This document shows positions 31,025 to 39,757 of a stretch of 49,956 bases of DNA, piece after piece. Source of the stretch: JBBQCW01 sp038319025 (GTDB lineage: Bacteria; Actinomycetota; Thermoleophilia; Solirubrobacterales; Solirubrobacteraceae); NCBI GenBank assembly GCA_038319025.1, contig JBBQCW010000020.1:1-49956 (forward strand). The letters are read 5' to 3'. Every line of letters starts with the position of its first letter. Position 1 is the stretch's first letter. Below the pieces are notes generated by a model. The model had not been told where the DNA came from. It saw nothing but the letters and a program-made list of their open reading frames with translations, and did not search any database. The translations under genes were made by a program, and so were the position numbers.

Positions 31025-31696
31025 TCAGCGGAACAGCGTGTGCGTGTCCGGCCCCTGGTGGGTCTCGGCCAGCGCGGTGATGTCATCGACTACGCGCCGC
31101 AGCTCGTCGATGTACGGCTCCGCGCCCGGGCCCATCCGGTCGCGCTCACGCTCAAAGGCAGCGGCGAGCTCGCGGTAGTAGACGCGCGTGGCCAGACCCT
31201 GGCCCTGCTTGAATCGCGCCCAGATTGCATCGCCGTGCGTGCGGTAATCGATCAGGATCGAGCGGGAGTTGTGCACCTTGTCGGCGAGCGAGACCCGCAA
31301 CGCGCCGGGCGTCTTGTCCGGGATGCCGGCGACGTAAGCGCGCTTGCGCACGAACCAGTCGCCCTTTTCCTCGCCCTCGTCGACTGAGTCGCTGTTGGCC
31401 AGCACGATGTCGGCGACCACCGGGCCGAACTCATCACGGATCGCCGCCAGTGCCTTGGACCCGCCGCCGTCCTCGACGACGTCGTGAAGCAATCCGCCGA
31501 TCGCCTCGTTCTCGTCGCCGTGCATCTCCAGCACGAGGGACGCGACGGCCAGCAGATGGGCGGAGTAGGGGACGGCCGTCCCCTTACGCAACTGGAGGGC
31601 GTGATGACGCGTCGCGTAGTGCAGCGCGGCGTCGAACCGCTCGGTCAGCAGGGGGGTGTCGGTGAAGGACTCGGGCATGGAGACGACGTCGAGCAT
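31025..31696 (-). CDS. HD-domain phosphohydrolase, MESH1/RelA-SpoT hydrolase-like
   Basis: Metal-dependent phosphohydrolase of 223 residues resembling small (p)ppGpp hydrolases. The HD residues are in order: His47 (YSAHLLAVA), His71-Asp72 with the following Glu-Asp (LLHDVVED), and Asp139 (LADKVHN). The Y-S-A-H, E-D and D-K-V-H-N spacing matches the SpoT hydrolase branch rather than YfbR-type nucleotidases. No synthetase domain is present. A stringent-response role is likely by family but not proven. GAGG precedes ATG 31696. Confidence 0.82.
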   Translation of the reverse strand: MLDVVSMPESFTDTPLLTERFDAALHYATRHHALQLRKGTAVPYSAHLLAVASLVLEMHGDENEAIGGLLHDVVEDGGGSKALAAIRDEFGPVVADIVLANSDSVDEGEEKGDWFVRKRAYVAGIPDKTPGALRVSLADKVHNSRSILIDYRTHGDAIWARFKQGQGLATRVYYRELAAAFERERDRMGPGAEPYIDELRRVVDDITALAETHQGPDTHTLFR

Positions 31697-31786
31697 GACA
31701 GCCTCGTTCGTGCTCCCCAGTGACGCGGGGCGCGCGCGAGGCGTTTAGGCTCCCCGTTCGTGTTCCCTTCGCCCCTCGGAGTCCGC

Positions 31787-32392
31787 ATGTCACCGCGTCG
31801 CTTGCCCGCCCTGCTCACCGTGACCGCCTTCACGATAGGACTGGCCGGCTGTGGAGGCTCGTCGTCGGGCACTGTCAGTGTGAGCACCACGACAACACCG
31901 GCGTCGACCACGGCCGCAACGACTTCAACGGCGGCTACGACCAGCACTCCGAAGACAACGACGACGGCGACCTCGACCACCGCGTCGACGCCGAAGACCA
32001 CCACGAGCACCAACGCGACCACGTCGACTACGACCACGGGGGGCACCGGGACGACTCCCCACGCTTCCGGGCCGGCGTACTGTTCGGCCTCCAAGGCTGT
32101 CCAGACGGCGCTGGACGGAGTCAACAGCCCGGACCGCGGCCCGGATCCCAAGGTGCTCAAGTCTCTGCTCGTGCAACTCCAAGTCGCGGTCAAGGTATTC
32201 AAGGCGGACACTCACGGGAAGTTCCAGGCCCAGGTCGACAAGGTCAACTCGACCCTGAAGCAGGTGTTGGCTGATACCACGGCCATCGTCAACGGGAGCC
32301 CACTCACGTTGAAGCAGCAGGTCAAATCGTTCAGTGCGCTGGGTTACGCGATGGTGGACTACTTCAAAGCGGTGAAGAAAGCGTGCCACTGA
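31787..32392 (+). CDS. exported lipoprotein, Thr-rich linker plus two-Cys helical domain (family member 1 of 3)
   Basis: Lipoprotein of 201 residues. The signal peptide ends GLAGC. A mucin-like linker almost wholly of Thr, Ser and Ala (about 30-95) follows, and then a C-terminal helical domain that begins with YC and ends KKACH. The domain is about 100 residues with one Cys at each end, suggesting a disulfide. GGAG lies 6 nt before ATG 31787. The next gene overlaps by 10 bp. I know no named family for this domain. Confidence 0.7.
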   Translation: MSPRRLPALLTVTAFTIGLAGCGGSSSGTVSVSTTTTPASTTAATTSTAATTSTPKTTTTATSTTASTPKTTTSTNATTSTTTTGGTGTTPHASGPAYCSASKAVQTALDGVNSPDRGPDPKVLKSLLVQLQVAVKVFKADTHGKFQAQVDKVNSTLKQVLADTTAIVNGSPLTLKQQVKSFSALGYAMVDYFKAVKKACH

Positions 32393-33051
32393 ACGCTCGT
32401 CGCGGGCTGGGCGGTGCCGCCACGGCACTGCTGATCGCGGCGGCACTCTCGGTCGCCGGCTGCGGCAGCGGTGGCTCGAACGTCGTGATCGTCCGGACGG
32501 CCACGAACCCTGCCGGCACCACGGCGTCGGCCCCCGACGGCACCGTGACGCCCAGCACCACGACCACGGCCGCGACCAAGACCACCACGACAACCAAGAC
32601 GACTCACACGAATACGACGCACGCCAGCACGACGAAGACGAAGACCAAGACCACCAAGCACGGTCACAAGGCCAAGCGCAACCACGTGTCCCACGTGATC
32701 GGCAAACCCCGTCACGTGAGCAGGATCACGCCGGCCGCCGGTACGTTCTGCCGCCAATACCCTCTGGTTCGGCAGTCCTACGGCGCGGTCAGCGGCTCCG
32801 GCAGCCCAGCTGCGGTGAGGACGCGGCTGGTGGCCCTGCAACAGCAGATTCAGTTGTTCGCGCTTACGGGCGGGGCACGCTTTTACCGGCAGATGAACGC
32901 CTCACGCATCGCGGTCCGCAAGCTCATCGCCGCTGAGACGGCCGCCATAGCCGGTCGGCAGCCCAGTGCGGCCGAGCTCAAGAATGGCTTTGCCGCGCTC
33001 GACAAGGCGATCGGGGACCTGATCAGCGTCGTAAAGAAGGCCTGCCCATGA
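32383..33051 (+). CDS. exported lipoprotein, Thr/Lys-rich linker plus two-Cys helical domain (family member 2 of 3)
   Basis: Lipoprotein of 222 residues built like its neighbours. The signal peptide ends SVAGC. A long linker of Thr, Lys and His (about 50-115, with repeated KT and TK units) follows. The C-terminal helical domain starts FCRQ and ends KKACP, so again one cysteine sits at each end about 100 residues apart. The linker's positive charge differs from member 1 and might bind anionic cell-wall polymers (inference). GTG 32383 overlaps member 1, and the stop overlaps member 3 (ATGA). Confidence 0.7.
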   Translation: MPLNARRGLGGAATALLIAAALSVAGCGSGGSNVVIVRTATNPAGTTASAPDGTVTPSTTTTAATKTTTTTKTTHTNTTHASTTKTKTKTTKHGHKAKRNHVSHVIGKPRHVSRITPAAGTFCRQYPLVRQSYGAVSGSGSPAAVRTRLVALQQQIQLFALTGGARFYRQMNASRIAVRKLIAAETAAIAGRQPSAAELKNGFAALDKAIGDLISVVKKACP

Positions 33052-33506
33052 GCAATCGGTCGATGGTCATCGTCTCCGTGCTGATCGTCGCGCTGATCGG
33101 CGCGACGATCGCGATGCTCGCTGGGGGCGGGGCAGGCGACAAGGCGACCACGAATGCGACCGCGGCAGCCAAGGCCGCTTATTGCACTGACGCCGACAGT
33201 GCGCGCACGGCGCTGGACAGCTTCAAGTCCCTCAAGCTCGATGCGAGCCTGATCACCACGCTGCCTGCGGACATTTATGCCTTCAAGACTTCCGTCGACC
33301 GGCTGCGCGTCAGTGCGGCCGCACAGTTCAAGCCAGAGTTCGCCGCGGTGCAGTCATCGTTTGACGCGCTGCAGAAGGACATCTCGTCGATCAGCGGCCC
33401 GGTCGACATCGCCAACGCGCTCACGACGGTTCCCAACGACGCCAAGGCGCTCGTCGCGGCAGCCAACAATCTGCTCTCGGCCACGCAGGTCGCCTGCCGG
33501 GCCTGA
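33048..33506 (+). CDS. membrane-anchored two-Cys helical protein (family member 3 of 3)
   Basis: Protein of 152 residues with an N-terminal hydrophobic helix (about 6-26) as signal anchor rather than a lipobox. A short Ala/Thr linker follows, then a helical domain running from YCTDAD to VACRA with the same paired-cysteine layout as members 1 and 2. It is the last gene of the three-gene unit and is translationally coupled to member 2. The function is unknown. Confidence 0.68.
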   Translation: MSNRSMVIVSVLIVALIGATIAMLAGGGAGDKATTNATAAAKAAYCTDADSARTALDSFKSLKLDASLITTLPADIYAFKTSVDRLRVSAAAQFKPEFAAVQSSFDALQKDISSISGPVDIANALTTVPNDAKALVAAANNLLSATQVACRA

Positions 33507-33531
33507 TCGCCCTGCCTGCTAGCGTCGGGCC

Positions 33532-34338
33532 ATGATCGACGACGACTTTCGCAAAGGCGCCAGGGCGATGTGGTCGTCCGGCGATTGGGATGATTTCTCG
33601 CGCCGGCTCGCTCCCGTCGGGCAGGTGGTCCTGGACCGCATCGGCATCGAATCGGGCGCTCGGCTGTTGGACGTGGGCACCGGGAGCGGCGGTACGATCG
33701 CGATCCCCGCGGCGCAGCGAGGCGCCGTCGTCGTGGGCGCGGACGTGACTCCGGAGTTGCTCGAGCATGCGGGCCGTCACGCCCAGGAGGCCGGCGTCGC
33801 CGTCGAGTGGGTCGAAGCGGATGCGCGTGAGCTCCCGTTCGCCGAGGAGACGTTCGACCGCGTGACCTCCACGTTCGGTGCGATGTTCGCTCCCGACCAT
33901 GCACTCGCGACGGCCGAGCTCGTGCGGGTGTGCCGCCCCGGCGGCCGCATCGCCATGACGACGTGGACTTTGGACGGCTTCGCCGGCGCGATGTTCACGA
34001 TGAACGAGGCGTTCCTGCCCACCCCGCCACCCGGCGTGCAGACCCCCTCGCAGTGGGGTGAGGAGGAGCACATCGTCGAGATGTTCGGCGCCGCCGGCGT
34101 GGCGCCCACCATCACGCGGGAGGAAGTCGGGTTCACCTTTGCGTCGGTCGAGGCCGCGGTGACCGCCTACTCAGAGGACCTGGGTCCGTTCGTTATGGCG
34201 CGCAAGTTGCTGGAGCCCGCAGGCCGCTGGGAGGACTTCATCGGCGGCTTCGCCGACCTCATCCGACGCTTCAACGCGGCCGATGACGGCAGCGTCGAAG
34301 TGATCTCCGAGTACTTCCTGATCCTCGTCGACCGGTAG
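33532..34338 (+). CDS. class I SAM-dependent methyltransferase (Methyltransf_11 type)
   Basis: Cytoplasmic methyltransferase of 268 residues. Motif I is LLDVGTGSGGT with the acidic end of strand 2 at VVGADVTPE. Motif II/III is WVEADARELPFAEETFDRV, typical of UbiE-like type 11 enzymes. A later VCRPGGRIAMTTWT strand-turn is also present. The substrate is unknown. It starts 25 bp after the third two-Cys gene and may be read from that transcript, but no functional link is evident. Confidence 0.85.
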   Translation: MIDDDFRKGARAMWSSGDWDDFSRRLAPVGQVVLDRIGIESGARLLDVGTGSGGTIAIPAAQRGAVVVGADVTPELLEHAGRHAQEAGVAVEWVEADARELPFAEETFDRVTSTFGAMFAPDHALATAELVRVCRPGGRIAMTTWTLDGFAGAMFTMNEAFLPTPPPGVQTPSQWGEEEHIVEMFGAAGVAPTITREEVGFTFASVEAAVTAYSEDLGPFVMARKLLEPAGRWEDFIGGFADLIRRFNAADDGSVEVISEYFLILVDR

Positions 34339-34350
34339 GTCGCGCGGCCG

Positions 34351-34710
34351 TCAGGAGGTGTGGGTCGACGGTGACGTCGAGCTGGCGACCGCGGCGGTGA
34401 CGTTCGAAGCTGCCGTGGAACTGGCCGCAGCGCTCGTGGTCTGCGTCGTCGCGGATGAGGTCTTCGTGCTCGTCACGGTCGCCGCCGAGGACGAGCCGGA
34501 GGGCTGGGTGGCGTACAGGCCGCCGCCAACGGCGATGAACATCGCGGTGGCACCGCCGGCCACCCAGCGCCGCAGGTTGCGGGCGCGCTGCCGGCGCGCC
34601 GTTGCAGGAGCGCCGTTGCGCAGACGCGCCGCCACGCGGGCACGCTCGGCGGCGCGCTCCGGCGAGAGCGGCGGGCCTGACGGGGGGTTCGGGATCGGGG
34701 TGGGTTCCAT
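34351..34710 (-). CDS. hypothetical membrane protein with Ser/Thr-rich extracellular tail
   Basis: Protein of 119 residues. The N-terminus is Pro-rich and then Arg/Ala-rich and cytoplasmic (about 1-50). One hydrophobic helix follows (about 52-70: GGATAMFIAVGGGLYA), and then a C-terminal tail of Ser, Thr and Ala only. ATG 34710 is chosen because GGAG lies 7 nt ahead. It converges with the methyltransferase gene, with 12 bp between stops. I recognise no family. Confidence 0.6.
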   Translation of the reverse strand: MEPTPIPNPPSGPPLSPERAAERARVAARLRNGAPATARRQRARNLRRWVAGGATAMFIAVGGGLYATQPSGSSSAATVTSTKTSSATTQTTSAAASSTAASNVTAAVASSTSPSTHTS

Positions 34711-34816
34711 GTGATGTCTCCGGTGGGGTGACATCCATGGTGCGCCTCAGACCTAAGGGCAGGCTCTCGGTTCCCTGGGAATCGGCTGAGTGCTTTTGAC
34801 GCCGAAACGCAAGCGC

Positions 34817-36166
34817 TCAGGCAAGCTCATTGCTCAGGGCATCCGCTTCCGCGGCGGCGCTCGCCACGTCCAACACGTCCGCCACGCTGCCGGCCAGCCC
34901 GGGCCAGCCCCACCGTTCGACGGCGCCGCGCCGCGCGGCGAGGCCGCGCTGGGCACGTTCCTCACCGTCGTCCACGGCGGCGACGATCGCGTCCACGAGG
35001 GAGGCTTCGTCATCGGGCTCGACGAGCCAGCCGGTCCGCCCGGCGTCGATGATCTCCGCCGGGCCGGCCCGGTCCACGGCGATCGGCGGCAGCCCGCACG
35101 CCATTCCCTCGACGAGCACGAGCCCGAACTGCTCGTCGACGGAAGCGAGCACCTGCACGTCGGCGGCGTTGAAGAACCCGGCGAGCGCGTCGTGGTCGTG
35201 CCAGCCGGCGAGGAAGACGCCAGGTGCGCCGCTGCGGCGCACGGCGTCAAAGGGATGCTCGCCTTCCCATTCGCCGGGGTGGCCGCCCAGAATCACCAGC
35301 GCCGGGGTGCGTCGTGTGCGACGCCGGGCGACGGCAAAGGCGTCGATGAGCAGGCTGAGCCGCTTGACCGCCGTGTACCGGCCGACGGCCAGCAGGATCA
35401 CGGCGTCCGACAACCGGGCCACGTCGGCGGCACGGTAGGTGACGCTGCCCGGGGCCTGGCCGGGCCGCCAGCCGTGCGGCTCCTCGGCCAGATGGCGCTG
35501 CCAGAAGGCGGCGCGGTCCACCAGGGCCGGACGGAAAGTGCCGGGGTCAAAGCCGTTGGCGATGATCACGCACGCTGAGGGATGCACGCCGAGCAGTCGC
35601 ACGGCCCGGTCGCGGGCTGCCGTCGTGGGGACGATCAGCCGGGCACAGCCGTGCGCCCAGCGCCGCAGGCGTCTGCGCCAGGCGTCGGCGTAGAGCCAAT
35701 CGGCCGGCGCCCCTTCCTCGATTCGCTCGAGCATCGCCAGTTCTGTGCCGTGCAGATGGCCGACGACGGGGACGCCCGGCGCCACTCGCGCCGCCGCCTC
35801 GTTGACGGGTGTGAGGTGGTGCAGCAGCAGTACGTCCGCCGTGTCTGCGCCGGCATCCTCGAGCACGCGCGCCCAGGCGTCCACGTGAGCGGCGTAGTGC
35901 GCGTCGTCGATGCGGGCAAAGCACGTGTCCGGGACGCCCAGACGATCCTCATAGGAGGGGTGCATGGGCGCGTCGCCGGCGGAGAAGTCGACCGGTACGA
36001 CGTCGATGCCGTCGTAGAACCGCTCGGCGTCGGCGTGGCCGCCGGCGACCGAGCCGGAGACGACCTGGACGTCCCAGCCGTTCTCGGGAAGTTCAAGGGA
36101 GAGCGAACGGGCTACCTGGGCGGATCCACCACGCGGGAAGAACATCAGGATGTTCATCACGCGCAT
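34817..36166 (-). CDS. glycosyltransferase family 4 (GT-B)
   Basis: Cytoplasmic sugar transferase of 449 residues. It has the GT-B shape: an N-terminal acceptor domain starting NILMFFPRGGSAQVARSL, a hinge with NGFDPGTFRP, LLAVGRYTAVKRLSLLIDAF, then the donor-binding E-x7-E region FGLVLVEGMACGLPPIAVD, and GRTGWLVEPDD. The acceptor is unknown, and lipid-linked or cell-wall glycans are typical. It lies 47 bp downstream of the phosphodiester-glycosidase gene on the same strand and may be co-transcribed. Starts at 36166 and 36157 are both possible. Confidence 0.87.
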   Translation of the reverse strand: MRVMNILMFFPRGGSAQVARSLSLELPENGWDVQVVSGSVAGGHADAERFYDGIDVVPVDFSAGDAPMHPSYEDRLGVPDTCFARIDDAHYAAHVDAWARVLEDAGADTADVLLLHHLTPVNEAAARVAPGVPVVGHLHGTELAMLERIEEGAPADWLYADAWRRRLRRWAHGCARLIVPTTAARDRAVRLLGVHPSACVIIANGFDPGTFRPALVDRAAFWQRHLAEEPHGWRPGQAPGSVTYRAADVARLSDAVILLAVGRYTAVKRLSLLIDAFAVARRRTRRTPALVILGGHPGEWEGEHPFDAVRRSGAPGVFLAGWHDHDALAGFFNAADVQVLASVDEQFGLVLVEGMACGLPPIAVDRAGPAEIIDAGRTGWLVEPDDEASLVDAIVAAVDDGEERAQRGLAARRGAVERWGWPGLAGSVADVLDVASAAAEADALSNELA

Positions 36167-36213
36167 ACGTCCACTGTACGGGTCGTGTGCCGCGCCCTTG
36201 GCTTCGTGTGCGT

Positions 36214-36984
36214 TCAGTGGGGGCTGAACACGAGTGCGGTGGCGATCGCCCGCCCACCTGGCACCGCGAGGTCAAACCCCTCGCGCGGAACGTTGCGCAG
36301 GACACCGCCGGAGACCAGCGAGGTCGATCCGCCGCCGTCCAGGTTCAGAGCCTCGCGGGCTCCGAGGTCGATCATGGTCTGCGCGAGTTCCCCGAGGGTC
36401 AGCCCTGCCTCGTCCTCGGCGCGTCCGTCGCACGCGAGCGCGATGACGCGCTCACCGTCGCAGCCCAGGGCAGCACGGGGGTGGCGCCCGTCGGTGATGT
36501 CGGAGTCGAACTGTCCGGCACCGGCGGAGAAGCCTTCCTCATCACCCGGGACGGCGAGGCCGTCGTGGACAAGCAGCGGCCCGGCTTGGAGAAGGTCGCC
36601 GGCGGGCTGCGCAGGAAGCGCGGCGCGCCGGTCGATGCGCACGGCGCCACCATCGGCGTGGACGCAGGCCCGGCGCGAGCCCCAGGGCTCGGTGAACGGG
36701 ATGAACGGCTGCACAGCACCGTCCACCCACAGCTCCCCGAGCGGGATGGCCGTCAGTTCGGCGCCCGGTGCGGTGCCCTGTTCGCGAAGGTAGAACCCGC
36801 CGACCAGCGCCTCCTCGACCCCCGACTCCTCGCACCACAAACCAAGTGGGGCGAAGGCGGGCAGGCGCCTGACGGACACTCTGGTGTCGCTCAGCCGGTA
36901 AGTCGTGACGTGGGCGGTGGTGTGGGCGCCGTCGGCCAGCGAAAGCCGCAGCCGGCGCAGGTACGTGGGAGCGGCAGTCGCCAT
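36214..36984 (-). CDS. phosphodiester glycosidase family protein (NAGPA/DUF2233)
   Basis: Protein of 256 residues. The C-terminal half has the NAGPA-type core: ALGCDGERVIALACDGR, LTLGELAQTMIDLGAREALN and LDGGGSTSLV (the hallmark D-G-G-G-S-T), with VPGGRAIATALV at the end. In the family this domain hydrolyses sugar phosphodiesters. Bacterial members usually act on cell-surface polymers, but this one has no signal peptide from ATG 36984, which is unusual. It is followed by a GT4 gene, fitting a glycan-related unit. The second motif quoted is one unbroken helix. Confidence 0.78.
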   Translation of the reverse strand: MATAAPTYLRRLRLSLADGAHTTAHVTTYRLSDTRVSVRRLPAFAPLGLWCEESGVEEALVGGFYLREQGTAPGAELTAIPLGELWVDGAVQPFIPFTEPWGSRRACVHADGGAVRIDRRAALPAQPAGDLLQAGPLLVHDGLAVPGDEEGFSAGAGQFDSDITDGRHPRAALGCDGERVIALACDGRAEDEAGLTLGELAQTMIDLGAREALNLDGGGSTSLVSGGVLRNVPREGFDLAVPGGRAIATALVFSPH

Positions 36985-37058
36985 CAGACGCGATGCTGAC
37001 AGGTGCGGAGGCTGTTGCGGTGAAGATCCCGCCGCGGCGCGACCGGCCCGCCTTGGCT

Positions 37059-37775
37059 TCAGCGCTCGAGCTGGTAGGTGTTCTGCAGCACGTCCTGCAC
37101 GACGACCGCCTTGCCCGTGGTCGTCAGTGCCATGTCGCGCCTGAGTCGTCGGGTGCGGTACTTCCAGCCGGCGGGGAGGTTGAGCCGCGGGCCCAATCCC
37201 TTCAGCGCGGGCAAGGCCAGCATCGGGTCGACGATCTGCGAGTACGCCTGCATCACGTAGACGTGCCCGTCCGGCCCGAGGAGTTCGTGGATGGGGTTCT
37301 TGCGGCTCCAGGTGAACGTGTTGGCCCGCAGGACCGTGGTGGCGGTGTAAGCGGCCAGGCCGGGTACGCCATTGGTGACGGGGACCCGCACCTGGGCGAT
37401 GCGGCGCATCCGCAGACCGCCGAAGTTGTGGATCTTGCGCAGCCCGGGCGCGATCTTGATCGACGCGCTGTCGATCAACCAGTGCCGTGGACCGTTGATC
37501 TTCACGGCGATGGCCCCGAACTCGGTGGCGAGCGCCTTGGCGTCCTGCATCTTCCACAACGCGGCCGGGCAGTGGTTGAGCCCGTAGGTGTTCCACACGT
37601 CGGCGACGAGGTCGTTCGGGACTGTCCCGTTGACCATCAGCAGCTCGCAGTAGCGATCGTTGTACATGTGGCTGGTCCGCGCGATCTTCGCCGAGGCGGC
37701 GGAGGCGGGGGCGAGCACAGCGACGGTGACGGCGAGTGCGGCGCAGACGAGGCGGCGCATGGATGGGCGGGTCAT
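37059..37775 (-). CDS. secreted protein of unknown function
   Basis: Exported protein of 238 residues (233 from the alternative ATG 37760). The signal peptide spans about 5-29 and ends ASA. The mature part has MYNDRYCELLMVNGTVPND, then NHCPAALWKMQDA, so it has one likely disulfide, and continues with FGAIAVKINGPRHWLIDS and WSRKNPIHELLGPDGHVYVM. It is well structured rather than repetitive, and I do not recognise the family. The neighbouring upstream and downstream genes give no clear hint. Confidence 0.7.
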   Translation of the reverse strand: MTRPSMRRLVCAALAVTVAVLAPASAASAKIARTSHMYNDRYCELLMVNGTVPNDLVADVWNTYGLNHCPAALWKMQDAKALATEFGAIAVKINGPRHWLIDSASIKIAPGLRKIHNFGGLRMRRIAQVRVPVTNGVPGLAAYTATTVLRANTFTWSRKNPIHELLGPDGHVYVMQAYSQIVDPMLALPALKGLGPRLNLPAGWKYRTRRLRRDMALTTTGKAVVVQDVLQNTYQLER

Positions 37776-37818
37776 CAGGTCAGCGTACCAGCGGCCGGAC
37801 GAGCCGTGTGACTGTCTG

Positions 37819-38544
37819 TCACCTCAGGTCTTGGTCAGTGAGGTGAATGTCGACTCCGCCGATCCGCACCACGTCGCGGCCGCCGCGGACGGCGGCGGGA
37901 ACCTCGAGGGCGATGGCGGTCATGCACTCGGGGCCGGCGGTGAACATGATCGCTCCACCGTCGAGTTTGAGCGTCGTGTCCGGGTTCGGCCTGATGTCGA
38001 GGATGGAGCCCCAGAGTTCGGCGGTGGTCTGCGGGTCCGGCACGCCGACGGTCGCCGAGCGCAATTGCCCCGGCGCACCGGTGCCGGCGCGGTTCGTCCA
38101 GTCCGGGCCACCCCAATGCCAGGAGCCGGGCGGGTCGGCGCTGTCCAGGGAGATCAGCGCGCCCCGCGTGTCGGCCGGGTGCAGGTGGGTGCCGGAGATG
38201 TCCGGCAGGTCGGCCTGCCAGACGACTCGGATGCCGAGGTCGGCGACGCGGGCCCGGGCTGGGGTAAGGTCATCGAACTGAAAGATCAGCATGTACCCGC
38301 CGTCACCCCCGTTGCGTTCCAGCCAGCGGCCGGCGGCGGTTTGGGGCTCGGTGGGGGAGATGACCTCCAGGAACGTGTCGCCGATCGCGAAGACGGCGTT
38401 GCGCAGACCGAACATGCCGACGCCCGGGTCGGCGTAGGGCTCAAGTAGGCCGAGTTGTTGCTGCAGCTGCGCCGCGACGGGATCGAGTTCTGCGGCGACG
38501 ATCACGGCTTGGCGGAGGCGGACGCCGGTGGCAGCGGTGGACAT
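37819..38544 (-). CDS. VOC family protein (glyoxalase-like domain)
   Basis: Protein of 241 residues with two beta-alpha-beta-beta-beta halves of the vicinal-oxygen-chelate fold. The first half has LRQAVIVAAELDPVAAQLQ, FGLRNAVFAIGDTFLEVISP and MLIFQFDDL. The second has LRSATVGVPDPQTTAELWG and a final IGGVDIHLTD. The E-V and H positions could form a metal site. The layout fits the glyoxalase-like domain 3 group. The substrate is unknown. It is divergent from the alpha/beta hydrolase gene across about 70 bp. Confidence 0.77.
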   Translation of the reverse strand: MSTAATGVRLRQAVIVAAELDPVAAQLQQQLGLLEPYADPGVGMFGLRNAVFAIGDTFLEVISPTEPQTAAGRWLERNGGDGGYMLIFQFDDLTPARARVADLGIRVVWQADLPDISGTHLHPADTRGALISLDSADPPGSWHWGGPDWTNRAGTGAPGQLRSATVGVPDPQTTAELWGSILDIRPNPDTTLKLDGGAIMFTAGPECMTAIALEVPAAVRGGRDVVRIGGVDIHLTDQDLR

Positions 38545-38613
38545 GGCGCCAGCCTAACCGCGCGGGGGTGAGTGATCGCCAGGCGCGACGGCTGCGGGTA
38601 GTGTCGGACGACG

Positions 38614-39432
38614 ATGAGCGACGGGCCGGCAACTCAGCTCGACGTGCGGCGTGTCGGCTCCGGGCCGCCGGTGGTGTTCGTCCACGGCAGCATCGTCGGC
38701 GCCGAGCGCACCTGGCGCGATCAGCTCCCGCTCGCTGAGCGCTGGACGCTGCTGCTGGCCAACCGGCCTGGGTTCGGCGCCAGCCCGGCGCTGCCGCGCA
38801 ACGACTTCGAGGCCGAGGCGCCGGCGGTCGCCGACCTGCTGGGTGAGGGCGCGCATCTCGTGGGGCATTCCTACGGGGCGGTGATAGCGCTCTGGGCGGC
38901 CGCGCTGCGCCCGGGGGCGGTGCGGTCGCTGACGATCTCCGAGCCGGGTTGCCAGCGCGTCGCGGCCGGGGATCCGCGCGTGGACGAGATGATCAGCAAC
39001 GGGGACCGGTTCTTCGCCGCCACCGTCGCCGGCGAGGTCGATCACCGAGATGTGCTGCGCATGTTCCGTTACGGGGTGGGCTCCACCCACGAGACGCCCG
39101 CGGAGCTGCCGGAGGAACTACTGGCGGGGGTGCGGTTGCTGGCGACCGAGCGCCCCGCGTGGGACGGCGAACCTCCGCTGGAGGCGTTGGCCGACACGCC
39201 GTTCCCCAAGCTGGTCGTTTCGGGCGGCCACTCCGATGTGTTCGACCTGGTGTGCGACCGCGTGGCCGAGCGCATTGGCGCCGAGCGGGCGGTTGTCCCC
39301 GGGCGGGGCCACACGATCCCGCGGGCCGGCGCTGCGTACAACACGGAGTTGGAGCGAGTGCTGCGGGCCGGGGAGGTAATTCGGGCCGGGGAGGTCATGC
39401 CGGACGGCGAATTCGGCCCCGCGGACGACTGA
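38614..39432 (+). CDS. alpha/beta hydrolase
   Basis: Hydrolase of 272 residues with the alpha/beta fold: VVFVHGSIVGAERTW (oxyanion loop), NRPGFGASP, LVGHSYGAVIALWAA with nucleophile Ser in G-H-S-Y-G, a late Asp in SGGHSDVFDL and His in VPGRGHTIPRAG. The substrate is unknown. The last 15 residues contain a short repeat (AGEVIRAGEVM). It is the last gene of chromosomal character before the repeat-rich accessory region. Confidence 0.85.
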   Translation: MSDGPATQLDVRRVGSGPPVVFVHGSIVGAERTWRDQLPLAERWTLLLANRPGFGASPALPRNDFEAEAPAVADLLGEGAHLVGHSYGAVIALWAAALRPGAVRSLTISEPGCQRVAAGDPRVDEMISNGDRFFAATVAGEVDHRDVLRMFRYGVGSTHETPAELPEELLAGVRLLATERPAWDGEPPLEALADTPFPKLVVSGGHSDVFDLVCDRVAERIGAERAVVPGRGHTIPRAGAAYNTELERVLRAGEVIRAGEVMPDGEFGPADD

Positions 39433-39638
39433 AGGTCTCGTCGACCGTCGCTCGTTGGTCGAGCTTGGTCAAGATGGGCGACTGATCGGGACATGCCCGG
39501 ATCGTGCCGGGGCGCGCGTTACGTATCTACCCCGGCTCGTGACGACGCCGTGCCAATGATGTGACCAGAGATGCCCCGGCGACGCTCGTGGCACCGCGGA
39601 TGGTCCTCGGGGTAGGGATCCGCCGAACCTTGGTCATC

Positions 39639-39659
39639 TACCCCCGCCTAGCGGGGGTA
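39639..39659. repeat. perfect hairpin (9-bp arms, CTA loop)
   Basis: TACCCCCGC and GCGGGGGTA pair perfectly around CTA. It lies in gene-free DNA 200 bp after the hydrolase stop. There is no U-run. It could be a terminator for the hydrolase or part of a mobile-element end. Confidence 0.55.
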
Positions 39660-39690
39660 ACTAACCACGGTTCGGGCCGCGGCGGGCAAC

Positions 39691-39757
39691 CGAGGCCCCC
39701 CGGGAACGACCGAGGCCCCGGGGAACGACCGAGGCCCCGGGGAACGACCGAGGCCGC
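39691..39757 (+). repeat. about 19-bp tandem repeats (three copies plus a partial)
   Basis: The unit CGAGGCCCCGGGGAACGAC occurs at 39711-39729 and 39730-39748, with a 20-bp variant at 39691-39710 and a partial fourth copy from 39749 that runs into the following hairpin. The copies are nearly identical, so the expansion is recent. Confidence 0.8.
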
